A stretch of 64,000 bases of DNA from Paraburkholderia fynbosensis. Its GTDB lineage: Bacteria; Pseudomonadota; Gammaproteobacteria; Burkholderiales; Burkholderiaceae. A program made the position numbers and the translations under genes. This document shows, in pieces, positions 44,940-53,559 of this stretch (positions within the stretch are counted from its first letter, which is position 1; every line of letters begins with the position of its first letter). The stretch is taken from positions 1 to 64,000 of the forward strand of contig NZ_CADIKI010000004.1 of NCBI RefSeq assembly GCF_902859935.1, written 5' to 3'. The notes under the pieces were generated by a model. It saw only the letters and a program-made list of their open reading frames with translations, was not told the DNA's origin and made no database searches.

Positions 44940-45695
44940 ATGAAACTGCAACGACTGTTGTCCCTCGCATGCGTCACGTTCGCCGTGACGTTGGCCGGCT
45001 TCTCCGGCGCAGCGTCGGCACAAACGCCGGACGTGCTGAACGTCGCCACCGACGCCACCTTCCCGCCGATGGAGTTCACCGAGAACGGCGCGCGTACTGG
45101 TTTCGACGTCGACCTGATGAACGCGCTCGCAAAGGCGATGGGCAAACGCGTGCAATGGACCGACATCGACTTCAAAGGGCTGATTCCGGGTTTGATCGCG
45201 CATCGTTTCGACGCTGCGATCTCCGGTATCTACATTACCGACGAGCGGGCGAAAGTGGTCGACTTCACCGATCCGTATTACGCGGGCGGCTTGGCCGTGC
45301 TGGTGAAAAGCGATTCGCCGATCAAGACGGTGGCCGATCTGAACGGCAAGAAAGTCTCGGTGCAGGTGGGCACGAAGTCGGTGAACTTCCTACGCGACAA
45401 CTTCCCGCAGATCAATCGCGTCGAGGTCGAGAAGAACCAGGAGATGTTCGATCTGGTGGGGATCGGTCGTGCCGACGCTGCCGTGACGGGCAAGCCGGCC
45501 GCGTATCAACTCGCGAAAACGCGCAGCGGCTTCCGCGTGCTCGACAAGACGCTGACGACCGAAGCCTACGGTATCGCCGTGCGCAAGGACGAGCCGCAAC
45601 TGAAGGCCGCCTTCAACACCGCGCTCGCGAAGATCAAGGCTGACGGCACGTATGCAGCGATCGTCAAGAAGTGGTTCGGCGCGAGTGTGCAATAA
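44940..45695 (+). CDS. Polar amino acid ABC transporter, periplasmic binding protein
   Basis: 251 residues. Signal peptide with cleavage after ASA-Q near residue 27. Family-3 solute-binding fold: LNVATDATFPPMEFTENGARTGFDVDLMNALAKAMG, FDAAISGIYITDERAKVVDFTDPYY and GIAVRKDEPQLKAAFNTALAKIKADGTY. Delivers the amino acid to the permease encoded next. AAGGAG before ATG 44940. Linkage to hutG suggests histidine or a related compound; this is inferred. Confidence 0.92.
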   Translation: MKLQRLLSLACVTFAVTLAGFSGAASAQTPDVLNVATDATFPPMEFTENGARTGFDVDLMNALAKAMGKRVQWTDIDFKGLIPGLIAHRFDAAISGIYITDERAKVVDFTDPYYAGGLAVLVKSDSPIKTVADLNGKKVSVQVGTKSVNFLRDNFPQINRVEVEKNQEMFDLVGIGRADAAVTGKPAAYQLAKTRSGFRVLDKTLTTEAYGIAVRKDEPQLKAAFNTALAKIKADGTYAAIVKKWFGASVQ

Positions 45696-45712
45696 ACGGC
45701 CGGGCAAACGAA

Positions 45713-46381
45713 ATGGAACTTGATTTCTCGCCGGTGATCGCCGGTTGGCCGGACATCATGCACGGCGCGTTGGTGACGGTCGAAGTAACCGCCGCGTCGC
45801 TCGCGCTCAGTTGCGTGCTTGGCCTGTTGATCGGCATTGGCAGGCTGACGCCGAAGCGGCGCATCGTGTACGGCCTGTGTACCGCGTACCTGACGTTCTT
45901 CCGCGGCACGCCGTTGCTTGTGCAACTCTTCCTGCTGTTCTTCGGCCTGCCGCAATTCGGCATTCTGCTGCCTGCGTTCGTGTGCGGCATGCTGGGGCTC
46001 GGCCTGTACTCGGCCGCTTACGTCTCGGAGATCGTGCGCGGCGCGATTCAGTCCGTCGATCGCGGACAGATGGAGGCGGCGCGTTCGATCGGCATGTCGT
46101 CGGGTCAAGCGATGCGCGCAATCATTCTGCCGCAGGCCATCGTGCGGATGATCCCGCCGCTCGGCAATGAATTCATCGCGTTGATCAAGAACTCGGCGCT
46201 GGTGTCGCTCCTGACGATCGACGATCTGATGCATGAAGGTCAGAAGATCATCAGCGTGTCGTATCGTTCGCTCGAAGTGTATCTGGCCATCGCGCTGGTT
46301 TATCTGGTGTTGACGCAGGCGACCAATTACGCACTGCATCGCGTCGAGCGTCGTTTGCGTGCGGGAGGGATGGTGCAATGA
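45713..46381 (+). CDS. Amino acid ABC transporter permease (HisM/GlnP type)
   Basis: 222 residues, about five membrane segments. [48 protein letters not shown] and the EAA loop with [21 protein letters not shown] are diagnostic. A single permease gene suggests a homodimeric membrane part. Starts 17 bp after the binding-protein gene; its end overlaps the ATPase gene by 4 bases (ATGA). Confidence 0.92.
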   Translation: MELDFSPVIAGWPDIMHGALVTVEVTAASLALSCVLGLLIGIGRLTPKRRIVYGLCTAYLTFFRGTPLLVQLFLLFFGLPQFGILLPAFVCGMLGLGLYSAAYVSEIVRGAIQSVDRGQMEAARSIGMSSGQAMRAIILPQAIVRMIPPLGNEFIALIKNSALVSLLTIDDLMHEGQKIISVSYRSLEVYLAIALVYLVLTQATNYALHRVERRLRAGGMVQ

Positions 46382-47154
46382 ATAACGTGGCCAAAACCAA
46401 TGAGCCCATCGTCAGCATTCGCGGGCTGACCAAATCGTTCGGCCCGCATACGGTGCTCAACGGCATCGATTTCGATATCCAGCCGCAACAGGTCGTGGTG
46501 GTGATCGGGCCGAGCGGCTCGGGCAAAAGTACCTTTCTGCGCTGCTGCAACGGACTCGAACAGGCCGAAGGCGGCACGATCGACATCTGTGGGCATCGAC
46601 TCGTCGAACAAGGCGAGATGCTCAAGGAGCGCTCGCTGAATGCGCTGCGCACCGAGGTCGGCATGGTTTTTCAGTCGTTCAATCTGTTTCCGCATTTGTC
46701 GGTGCTGCATAACATCACCGTCGGTCCGCGCATGTTGCGCGGTCTCGGCAAGGCGCAGGCCGAAGCGGCCGCGATTGCGCTGCTGGAAAAAGTCGGACTG
46801 GCGCACAAGGCGCATGTGATGCCGGCGAGTCTGTCGGGCGGTCAGAAGCAACGGGTGGCGATTGCTCGCGCATTGGCGATGCAGCCGCGCGTCATGCTGT
46901 TCGACGAGCCGACATCTGCGCTCGATCCCGAACTGGTCGGCGAAGTACTCCAAGTGATGAAGCTGCTCGCGAGCGAAGGCATGACGATGGTGGTCGTCAC
47001 GCATGAAATGGGCTTCGCGAAGGAAGTGGCCGACGTGGTGGTCGTGATGGACGGCGGTGTGATCGTCGAAGCGGGGCCGCCGGCCGAGATTTTCTCCGCG
47101 CCTTCGCAGCCTCGCACGCGCGCATTTCTGCAGGCGGTGTTGTCGCGCGCATGA
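46378..47154 (+). CDS. Amino acid ABC transporter ATP-binding protein
   Basis: 258 residues. Walker [11 protein letters not shown]-loop [10 protein letters not shown], signature [15 protein letters not shown], Walker [15 protein letters not shown] and H-loop [12 protein letters not shown]. Matches the polar amino acid subclass (GlnQ/HisP). ATGA overlaps on both sides bind it tightly to the permease and hutG. Confidence 0.94.
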   Translation: MNNVAKTNEPIVSIRGLTKSFGPHTVLNGIDFDIQPQQVVVVIGPSGSGKSTFLRCCNGLEQAEGGTIDICGHRLVEQGEMLKERSLNALRTEVGMVFQSFNLFPHLSVLHNITVGPRMLRGLGKAQAEAAAIALLEKVGLAHKAHVMPASLSGGQKQRVAIARALAMQPRVMLFDEPTSALDPELVGEVLQVMKLLASEGMTMVVVTHEMGFAKEVADVVVVMDGGVIVEAGPPAEIFSAPSQPRTRAFLQAVLSRA

Positions 47155-48119
47155 GAGTCCCATTCGATGACAAGGTATGGGCAGGCCGCTCCGACGACGG
47201 TGAGCCCGGCGACACGCGGCGTGTTTTCAATCAGGTAATGCCGTTCAGTGACGTCGTGCGGGTGCAGCGCGACGCGCCGGTGATCGTGGGCTTCGGCTCG
47301 GATGAAGGCGTGCGCCGCAATCAAGGCCGGATCGGCGCAGCGCATGCGCCCAGGGAGTTGCGCCGTGTGCTGGCGGGGTTGCCCGCCAAAGCGTCGATGG
47401 CGGCGCTCGCCGATGCCGGCGACGTGGTGTGCGACGACGGCGATCTGGAAGGCGCGCAGACGGAACTGGCGGACGTGGTCAGCGAAGTGCTGGCGAGCGG
47501 TGGACGGCCGTTGGTGTTCGGTGGCGGTCATGAGGTCGCGTGGGGAACGTATAGCGGCTTGCGGCTGCATCAGCAGCGTGAAGCCGGCAACGCTGCTGCG
47601 CCGCTCGCATCGCGCAAGCTGCTGATCATCAACTTCGACGCTCACTTCGATTTGCGCCAGAAGCGTCCCGCGAATTCGGGCACGCCGTTCGATCAGATCG
47701 CGCTCGACTGTGCGGCACGAGGGGTGCCGTTCAACTATGCGTGCTTCGGCATCAGCGATCTGGGCAATACGGCCTCGCTGTTCGCTCATGCGGAGCGGCT
47801 CGGCGTGCACTACGTGCTCGACGTCGAGATGCAGGAAACGCAACTGCCGCAGCGTCTGAATGAGCTTCAGCAGTTGCTGGACGCAGCGGACGACGTCTAT
47901 CTGACGATCGATCTCGACGTCTTGCCGGCCGCCACCGCGCCGGGCGTGTCTGCGCCCGCTGCGCTGGGCGTGCCGCTATCGGTGGTCGAAGCGATGGTGC
48001 TGCGCGTGCGGTCCTCGGGCAAGCTGCGCGCGGCGGATATCGCGGAGTACAACCCGTCGCTCGATCAGGACAAGCGCACCGCGAGAGCGGCTGCACGACT
48101 GGCGTACCGGCTGCTGTAA
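47151..48119 (+). CDS. hutG: Formimidoylglutamase (arginase family)
   Basis: 322 residues. Ureohydrolase metal-site motifs: [18 protein letters not shown] and [16 protein letters not shown], with the HutG-type opening [18 protein letters not shown]. Catalyses formimidoylglutamate to glutamate and formamide with two Mn2+. Translationally coupled to the ABC ATPase by ATGA. No hutH, hutU or hutI in the window, so it either serves a pathway encoded elsewhere or degrades imported formimidoylglutamate. Confidence 0.87.
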   Translation: MRVPFDDKVWAGRSDDGEPGDTRRVFNQVMPFSDVVRVQRDAPVIVGFGSDEGVRRNQGRIGAAHAPRELRRVLAGLPAKASMAALADAGDVVCDDGDLEGAQTELADVVSEVLASGGRPLVFGGGHEVAWGTYSGLRLHQQREAGNAAAPLASRKLLIINFDAHFDLRQKRPANSGTPFDQIALDCAARGVPFNYACFGISDLGNTASLFAHAERLGVHYVLDVEMQETQLPQRLNELQQLLDAADDVYLTIDLDVLPAATAPGVSAPAALGVPLSVVEAMVLRVRSSGKLRAADIAEYNPSLDQDKRTARAAARLAYRLL

Positions 48120-48309
48120 ATCGGGCTATCGCTCACCGTATCGCTCCGGCGAGCCGTTTCCGTGTCCTTGATGCCATACGAGGCGATTCGGCGCGCCGTC
48201 GTTAGATTTTTTGAAGTTGCGCTGGACCTTAAGCCACTACTACGGACTTGCCTGTCTAAGACGGCCAGTTCCAGCAACCCCGGCCGGACGCGAATTAAAA
48301 TTTGACTCT

Positions 48310-48321
48310 GTGCGTATGCAC
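48310..48321. promoter_or_regulatory. MarR operator copy 1 (before first marR)
   Basis: GTGCGTATGCAC, within TGTGCGTATGCACA. It is the exact reverse complement of the 12-mer found before the second marR gene and before emrA. Confidence 0.75.
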
Positions 48322-48337
48322 ATATAGACTGCCTCTC

Positions 48338-48760
48338 ATGACCCGCCCTCTCTCTTACGACGAATGTAATTGCTTCGCGCTGCGCCAGGCGGCGCGGCAC
48401 GTCACGCAAATCTACGAACGCCATCTCGGTGGAGTGGGGCTGACGGCTGCGCAATTCACGATTCTTGCCAAGCTCGCACGCACGCCGAACCTGCCAATGG
48501 CGGACCTCGCCGACGCGATGGTGATGGAGCGCACCACACTGGTTCGCGCCATGAAGCCCTTGCAGCGCGACGGCCTGGTGGTGGCGGAATCGGCGGAGCA
48601 TGACGGCCGCACGTTTCTGTTCAGTCTGACGGAGCAGGGCGAAAAGACTTTCGACCAGGCCGCCGTCGCATGGCGCGCGGCCCAAGAGGAGTTCGAAAAG
48701 AAGTTCGGCCAGGCGCGCGCCAAGACGCTGCGCGCCGAATTGTTCAGCATCACCGGCTAG
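48338..48760 (+). CDS. MarR-family regulator, first of a tandem pair
   Basis: 140 residues. Winged helix with LTAAQFTILAKLARTPNLPMADLADAMVMERTTLVRAMKPLQRDGLVVAESAEHDGRTFLFSLTEQG. Begins 16 bases after a palindromic operator, suggesting autorepression. Strongly similar to the next gene product across its length; both have a CFA(L/I)RQAAR helix near the N-terminus. Likely senses a toxic organic compound exported by the pump downstream. Confidence 0.9.
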   Translation: MTRPLSYDECNCFALRQAARHVTQIYERHLGGVGLTAAQFTILAKLARTPNLPMADLADAMVMERTTLVRAMKPLQRDGLVVAESAEHDGRTFLFSLTEQGEKTFDQAAVAWRAAQEEFEKKFGQARAKTLRAELFSITG

Positions 48761-48804
48761 TCAGGCGCACGCTCGTTCCGACGAGCGCTGTTATATCTGT
48801 TTGT

Positions 48805-48816
48805 GTGCATACGCAC
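48805..48816. promoter_or_regulatory. MarR operator copy 2 (before second marR)
   Basis: GTGCATACGCAC, 22 bases before the ATG at 48839. Same 12-mer as copy 3 and the reverse complement of copy 1. Confidence 0.75.
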
Positions 48817-48838
48817 TCACGAATGGGAAAGCACAGCA

Positions 48839-49261
48839 ATGGAAGGGCTATTCGACGACGACTGCTTTGCGATCCGCCAGGCCGCACGTTACGTGTCGCA
48901 GATTTACGACCGGCATCTGGCCAATGTCGGCCTGACGATTACGCAGTTTTCGCTGCTGGCGCGTCTCAAACGCACTGGCCCGATGACGATGAAGCAGATG
49001 GCCGAAGCCATGCGCATGCAGCGCACCACGCTGGTCCGCACGATTCAGCCGTTGCGCCGCAATGGCCTCGTGTCGAGCGAGGCGCGCGGTGCGGATGCGC
49101 GGGCGTTGACGATTGCGCTCACGGCCATCGGTGAAGAACGGGTGAACGCCGGGCGCGAGCATTGGTATAGCGCGCAAGCCGAATTCGAGCATCGCTTCGG
49201 CGAACAGCGCGCGGCGGCATTGCGCGGCGAACTGTTCGCTCTCTCACGGGATTCGATCTAA
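48839..49261 (+). CDS. MarR-family regulator, second of a tandem pair
   Basis: 140 residues. LTITQFSLLARLKRTGPMTMKQMAEAMRMQRTTLVRTIQPLRRNGLVSSEARGADARALTIALTAIGEE is the winged helix with wing. Paralogue of the preceding protein (roughly half the residues identical by eye). Followed by a strong terminator, so it is not co-transcribed with the pump but shares its operator. The ATG at 48839 is weakly supported by GGGAA upstream. Confidence 0.9.
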   Translation: MEGLFDDDCFAIRQAARYVSQIYDRHLANVGLTITQFSLLARLKRTGPMTMKQMAEAMRMQRTTLVRTIQPLRRNGLVSSEARGADARALTIALTAIGEERVNAGREHWYSAQAEFEHRFGEQRAAALRGELFALSRDSI

Positions 49262-49286
49262 GGCCGTCTGCGGGCGCAACGAACGC

Positions 49287-49308
49287 CGGCGCACTGCGCC
49301 GTTTTTTT
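49287..49308 (+). terminator. Rho-independent terminator after the marR pair
   Basis: CGGCGC-ACT-GCGCCG hairpin (49287-49301) followed by seven T residues. It isolates the regulators from the pump operon. Confidence 0.85.
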
Positions 49309-49319
49309 CAACGTAACAA

Positions 49320-49331
49320 GTGCATACGCAC
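49320..49331. promoter_or_regulatory. MarR operator copy 3 (before emrA)
   Basis: GTGCATACGCAC, ending 11 bases before the emrA ATG at 49343; identical to copy 2. Its position overlaps where the ribosome site would be, so repression could block initiation or early elongation. Confidence 0.75.
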
Positions 49332-49342
49332 ATATCGACATC

Positions 49343-50443
49343 ATGTCCACTACACCTTCGACTGTCGCCCCGCCGAGTGCGGCGCATACCGCCAGGCCGG
49401 CAAAGCGCATGCCGTGGATGTTGCTCGCGATCCTCACCGTGATCGTCGCCATGGCGCTTGCCGTGTCGTACTGGTTCTTCGTCGGTCGCTTCGTCGAAAC
49501 GACGGACGATGCGTACGTGGGCGGCGACGTCACCGTGATGGCGCCGAAGGTGAACGGCTTTGTCGCCGACGTTCTCGTGCACGACAACCAGTTCGTTCAC
49601 GCGAACCAGGTGCTGGTGCGCCTCGACGCCCGCGACTACGACGCGCGCCTGGCGCAGGCCAGCGCGGAAGTGCAGAGCGCGCAAGCCGCCGTTACCGAGT
49701 TGCAGGCGAAGAAATCGTTGCAACTTGCCACCATTAACGAACAAGCGGCCGAGGTGCGCGCCTCCGGTGCGGAACTCACGCGCAGCGCCGCAGACCAGGC
49801 GCGTTACCGCGAGTTGGTGAAGGACGACGCGGTATCGAGCCAGGTGGTCGAGCGGGCCGATGCCGATCTGACCAAGGCGCACGCCGCGGTCGATCGCAGC
49901 AGTGCCGCGCTGATCGCGGCGCAACGGCAGATCGCCGTGCTCGACGCACAGATAGGCGACGCCGAAGCGCGCATCGCCACCGCCCGGGCGGCGCAGCGCG
50001 TGGCCGCCTTGAACGTGGAGTACACGACGATTCGCTCGCCGATCGACGGTTTTGTCGGCAATCGCAGCGCGCGAGTGGGACTGCTCGCCAACACCGGTGT
50101 GTCGCTGCTGACCGTGGTGCCGTCGAGCGGACTGTGGATCGACGCGAATTTCAAGGAAGACCAGTTGAAGAAGATGCATGTCGGCGATAGCGTCGACGTC
50201 GATCTCGACGCATCGAACCAACGGATTCACGGCGTGGTGGAGAGCCTCGCACCGGCCACCGGCGCGACCTTCAGCGTGCTGCCCGCCGAAAACGCCACCG
50301 GCAACTTCACGAAGATCGTGCAGCGCGTGCCGGTTCGCGTGCGCCTCGACGTGCCGAAGGGCATGCAGAGCGTGCTTCGTCCGGGGCTCTCAGCGACGGT
50401 AAAGGTGCATGTCGACGCCGGCCGCGCACAAGTACACGGATGA
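49343..50443 (+). CDS. EmrA-type membrane fusion protein of an efflux pump
   Basis: 366 residues. Cytoplasmic tail, one membrane helix (about 24-48; MLLAILTVIVAMALAVSYWFFV), then a biotinyl-lipoyl-like hairpin start (TTDDAYVGGDVTVMAPKVNGFVADVLVHDNQ), alpha-helical hairpin (about 95-200) and beta-barrel (IRSPIDGFVGNRSARVGL). Bridges an inner membrane EmrB-type pump and an outer membrane channel. First gene of emrA-emrB-OMF, under a MarR operator. No strong ribosome site. Confidence 0.92.
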   Translation: MSTTPSTVAPPSAAHTARPAKRMPWMLLAILTVIVAMALAVSYWFFVGRFVETTDDAYVGGDVTVMAPKVNGFVADVLVHDNQFVHANQVLVRLDARDYDARLAQASAEVQSAQAAVTELQAKKSLQLATINEQAAEVRASGAELTRSAADQARYRELVKDDAVSSQVVERADADLTKAHAAVDRSSAALIAAQRQIAVLDAQIGDAEARIATARAAQRVAALNVEYTTIRSPIDGFVGNRSARVGLLANTGVSLLTVVPSSGLWIDANFKEDQLKKMHVGDSVDVDLDASNQRIHGVVESLAPATGATFSVLPAENATGNFTKIVQRVPVRVRLDVPKGMQSVLRPGLSATVKVHVDAGRAQVHG

Positions 50444-50453
50444 TGAGCCGATC

Positions 50454-52025
50454 ATGACTCAAGTTCTCGACAATCCCGCCGAGCAGCCGACCCGCACCAA
50501 AGTCTTCGCGTTCGCGCTGATGTGCGTGGGCTTCTTCATGGCCACACTCGATATCCAGATCGTGGCGTCCTCGCTGCGCGACATCGGCGGCGGCTTGTCC
50601 GCGAGCCAGGACGAACTCTCGTGGGTGCAGACCTCGTATCTGATTGCGGAGATCATCGTGATTCCGATGTCCGGCTGGCTCACGCGCGTGTTCTCGACGC
50701 GCTGGCTCTTCACGTTCTCCGCGCTCGGCTTCACGGTCACGAGCATGCTGTGCGGACTCGCGTGGGACATCAACTCGATGATCCTGTTTCGCGGTTTGCA
50801 GGGCGCGGCCGGCGCCGCAATGATTCCGACGGTGTTCACCACCGCGTTCGTGCTGTTTCCCGGCAAGCAGCGGCTGATCGCGTCCACCACGATCGGCGCG
50901 CTGGCGTCGCTCGCGCCGACCATCGGTCCGGTGATCGGCGGCTGGATCACGTCGCAATGGTCGTGGCACTGGCTGTTCTATCTGAACCTGGTGCCGGGCA
51001 TTGCCGTCACGGTGATGGTGCCGAAGTACGTCCACATCGATAAGGTCGACCTGTCGCTGCTGAAAAAAGGCGACTACCTCGGCATTCTGCTGATGTCAGG
51101 CTTTCTCGGCTGCCTCGAATACGTACTCGAAGAGGGCCCGCGCAAGAACTGGTTTGGCGACGACGTGATCGTTCTGTGCACGTGGGTCTCGGCGATCTGC
51201 GGCTTTCTGTTCATCGTGCACGCGTTCACCGCGAAAGAACCGATCGTCGATTTGCGCGCGCTCGCCGTGCGCAACTTCGGTATCGGCAGCTTGCTGTCCT
51301 TCATCACCGGCATTGGGATCTTCTGCACGGTGTTTCTGACGCCAGTGTTTCTGGCGCGAGTACGCGGCTTCGATTCGTTGCAGATCGGTCTCGCGTTGCT
51401 CTCGGTCGGCTGTTTCCAGTTGATTGCGTTGGCCGCGTATTCGATGCTCGCGCGTGTCGTCGATATGCGCCTGCTGATGGTGTTCGGGCTCGCGCTGTTC
51501 GGCATCGGCTGCTATCTGTATGTGCCGTTGACGAGTCAATGGGGCTGGCAGCAGTTGCTGATTCCACAGGCGTTGCGCGGGATCGGCCAGCAGTTCTGCA
51601 TTCCGCCTATCGTCACGATGGCACTGGGGGCGTTGCCGCCGTCGAGGCTTCGCTCCGCCAGCGGCCTCTTCAACCTGATGCGCAATCTGGGCGGCGCGAT
51701 CGGCATCGCGGTGAGCAGCACGATGCTCAACGACCGCCTGAACTTTCATTACGAGCGGCTCGACGAGCACCTGAATGCGGGCCGACCGGCGGTCGAATCG
51801 ATCTTGCAGAAGCAGGCCGAATACTTCGCGGCGATCGGCGGGAATGTGCTGAATGCGGCGCACGCGGGGCTCGATCAATTGCACGACGTGCTGTTGCGCG
51901 AAGCGCTGGTGCTCACTTTCTCCGATACGTTTCTTGCCGTGTCGCTCTGTTTCGTAGTCGGTTTGCTGAGCGTGCTGTTCTCGCGCCCATTCGGCAACAC
52001 CGCGCCGCCGCCCGAGGCCCATTGA
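50454..52025 (+). CDS. EmrB/QacA-type (DHA2) drug:proton antiporter
   Basis: 523 residues, 14 predicted membrane segments. MCVGFFMATLDIQIVASSLRDIGGGLSASQDELSWVQTSYLIAEIIVIPMSG is the DHA2 start, with motif C-like GPVIGGWI. Proton-driven export of hydrophobic toxic compounds through the EmrA bridge. Ten bp behind emrA; ATG at 50454 follows GATGAGC. Confidence 0.92.
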   Translation: MTQVLDNPAEQPTRTKVFAFALMCVGFFMATLDIQIVASSLRDIGGGLSASQDELSWVQTSYLIAEIIVIPMSGWLTRVFSTRWLFTFSALGFTVTSMLCGLAWDINSMILFRGLQGAAGAAMIPTVFTTAFVLFPGKQRLIASTTIGALASLAPTIGPVIGGWITSQWSWHWLFYLNLVPGIAVTVMVPKYVHIDKVDLSLLKKGDYLGILLMSGFLGCLEYVLEEGPRKNWFGDDVIVLCTWVSAICGFLFIVHAFTAKEPIVDLRALAVRNFGIGSLLSFITGIGIFCTVFLTPVFLARVRGFDSLQIGLALLSVGCFQLIALAAYSMLARVVDMRLLMVFGLALFGIGCYLYVPLTSQWGWQQLLIPQALRGIGQQFCIPPIVTMALGALPPSRLRSASGLFNLMRNLGGAIGIAVSSTMLNDRLNFHYERLDEHLNAGRPAVESILQKQAEYFAAIGGNVLNAAHAGLDQLHDVLLREALVLTFSDTFLAVSLCFVVGLLSVLFSRPFGNTAPPPEAH

Positions 52026-52035
52026 GGATTTCAAC

Positions 52036-53475
52036 ATGAAGCCGATCGTAATCAAAGTACTGGCGAGCGGGGCCTTCCTGACGCTCGCGGCGTGCGCGGT
52101 GCAACCGGCCACACACGCGGACTTGCCGCAGACGGTCAAGACCGTCGCGCCGACAGCGTGGAGCGTCGATGCACCACAAGACAATGTCAGCGCCGACGCG
52201 TGGTGGTCGCAATTCGGCGACCCGGTCATGCACCAACTGGTCGAGTCGGTACTGACCGGCAATCTCGACGTGCAGGCTGCGGCGGAGCGTGTGCGGCAGG
52301 CGCAGGACCTGGCCACGCAGAATCGCGCGGCCTTGTTGCCCGAATTGAACGCCAATGCAACCGCATCGGACACGCGGCAAAACACGCCGCCGCCGCTCGG
52401 CTATGTGCGTCAGGCCGGCATCGGCCTGTCGGCGAGCTGGACGCCCGATGTGTTCGGCGGCGAACGTCTCGCGGTACTGGCCGCGCAGGCCCAGGTGTCG
52501 GGAAGCGAGGCGGCGCTGAATCAGGTGCGGCTCGCGCTCGCTGCGAACTCGGCGGCGGCCTATATCGATCTGCGCTGGGCGCAGACGCAATTGCAGATTC
52601 TCAGCGAGAACGAGCAGATTCGCGCTCGTGCGCTGAAACTCACACAACGGCGTCTGCACTACGGACTGTCGACGCAGCTCGACGTCGCGCGTGCGCAGAA
52701 TCAGTTGGAGGATTTGCAGTCGCAGATTCCGCGCATGCAATCCGCCGTGCAGCATCAGTTGAGTCTGATCGCAGTCTATTCGGGCCGCACGCCGGAAAGC
52801 GTCGACAGTTTGCTGCTTGCCGACGCCCGAGAGATTCCGCTGCCCGCGCAAAGCGCGCCGCAGATGCTGCCTTCCGACGCGCTGCTGCAGCGGCCCGATG
52901 TGCGCACCGCCTATGCGCTGGTCGAACAGCGCGCGGCCGAGGTGGGGGTCTCGAAGGCGCAGCGCTATCCGAAGTTCAGGATCGATCTCGCCAATGGCCT
53001 GCTCGCTTCGTCGTATCTCGGCTTGCCGACGCTCACCGACAACCTCTTTAGCGCCGCGTTGAATGCGACGAGCCCGATCTTCAACGCGGGCCGCATCACC
53101 GCGAATATCGACGCGAGCGAGAGCCGCATGCGCGAATCGCAGCTCGGTTTGCAGCAGACCATGCTGCAGGCGCTGAAGGAGATCGAGGACAACCGCAGCG
53201 ATCTGGTGAGCGGCGCGGTGCAGGTGCAACGGCTCGGCGGCGCGCTGGATGCGTCGAATCAGGCGCTGCGTTTGTCGACCGAACTGTACAAGGGTGGCGC
53301 GTCGAGCTTTCTCGACGTGCTCGCCGCGCAGGAGGCGTATCTGCGCGACGCGGAATCGCTGAACCAGGCGAAGCGCGAGCACGCGCTCTCGGCGGTCGCG
53401 TTGTACCGCTCGCTGGGGGGCGGGTGGGATGTCGCGGCGGGCGAGACGGTTGCGGTGGTGTCGGCGAAACGCTGA
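52036..53475 (+). CDS. Outer membrane efflux lipoprotein (NodT/OprM family)
   Basis: 479 residues. Lipobox LAA-C20, then the two repeated coiled-coil halves of TolC-like channels (WWSQFGDPVMHQLVESVLTGNLDVQAAAERVRQAQ; LLQRPDVRTAYALVEQRAAEVGVSKAQRYPKFRID; SLRQTMLQALKEIEDN-like end). Completes a tripartite pump with the two genes before it. GAGGA ribosome site 10 bp after emrB. Pumps of this makeup often export fusaric acid-like or aromatic compounds, but the substrate is unknown. Confidence 0.92.
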   Translation: MKPIVIKVLASGAFLTLAACAVQPATHADLPQTVKTVAPTAWSVDAPQDNVSADAWWSQFGDPVMHQLVESVLTGNLDVQAAAERVRQAQDLATQNRAALLPELNANATASDTRQNTPPPLGYVRQAGIGLSASWTPDVFGGERLAVLAAQAQVSGSEAALNQVRLALAANSAAAYIDLRWAQTQLQILSENEQIRARALKLTQRRLHYGLSTQLDVARAQNQLEDLQSQIPRMQSAVQHQLSLIAVYSGRTPESVDSLLLADAREIPLPAQSAPQMLPSDALLQRPDVRTAYALVEQRAAEVGVSKAQRYPKFRIDLANGLLASSYLGLPTLTDNLFSAALNATSPIFNAGRITANIDASESRMRESQLGLQQTMLQALKEIEDNRSDLVSGAVQVQRLGGALDASNQALRLSTELYKGGASSFLDVLAAQEAYLRDAESLNQAKREHALSAVALYRSLGGGWDVAAGETVAVVSAKR

Positions 53476-53559
53476 TTCGTGGCGGCGGCCAATCGGTGCC
53501 ATCAAACGAGCAGGCAGGCGCAGTAGAAAACGCAGTGCTGAATCAACTGGAGAGAAACC

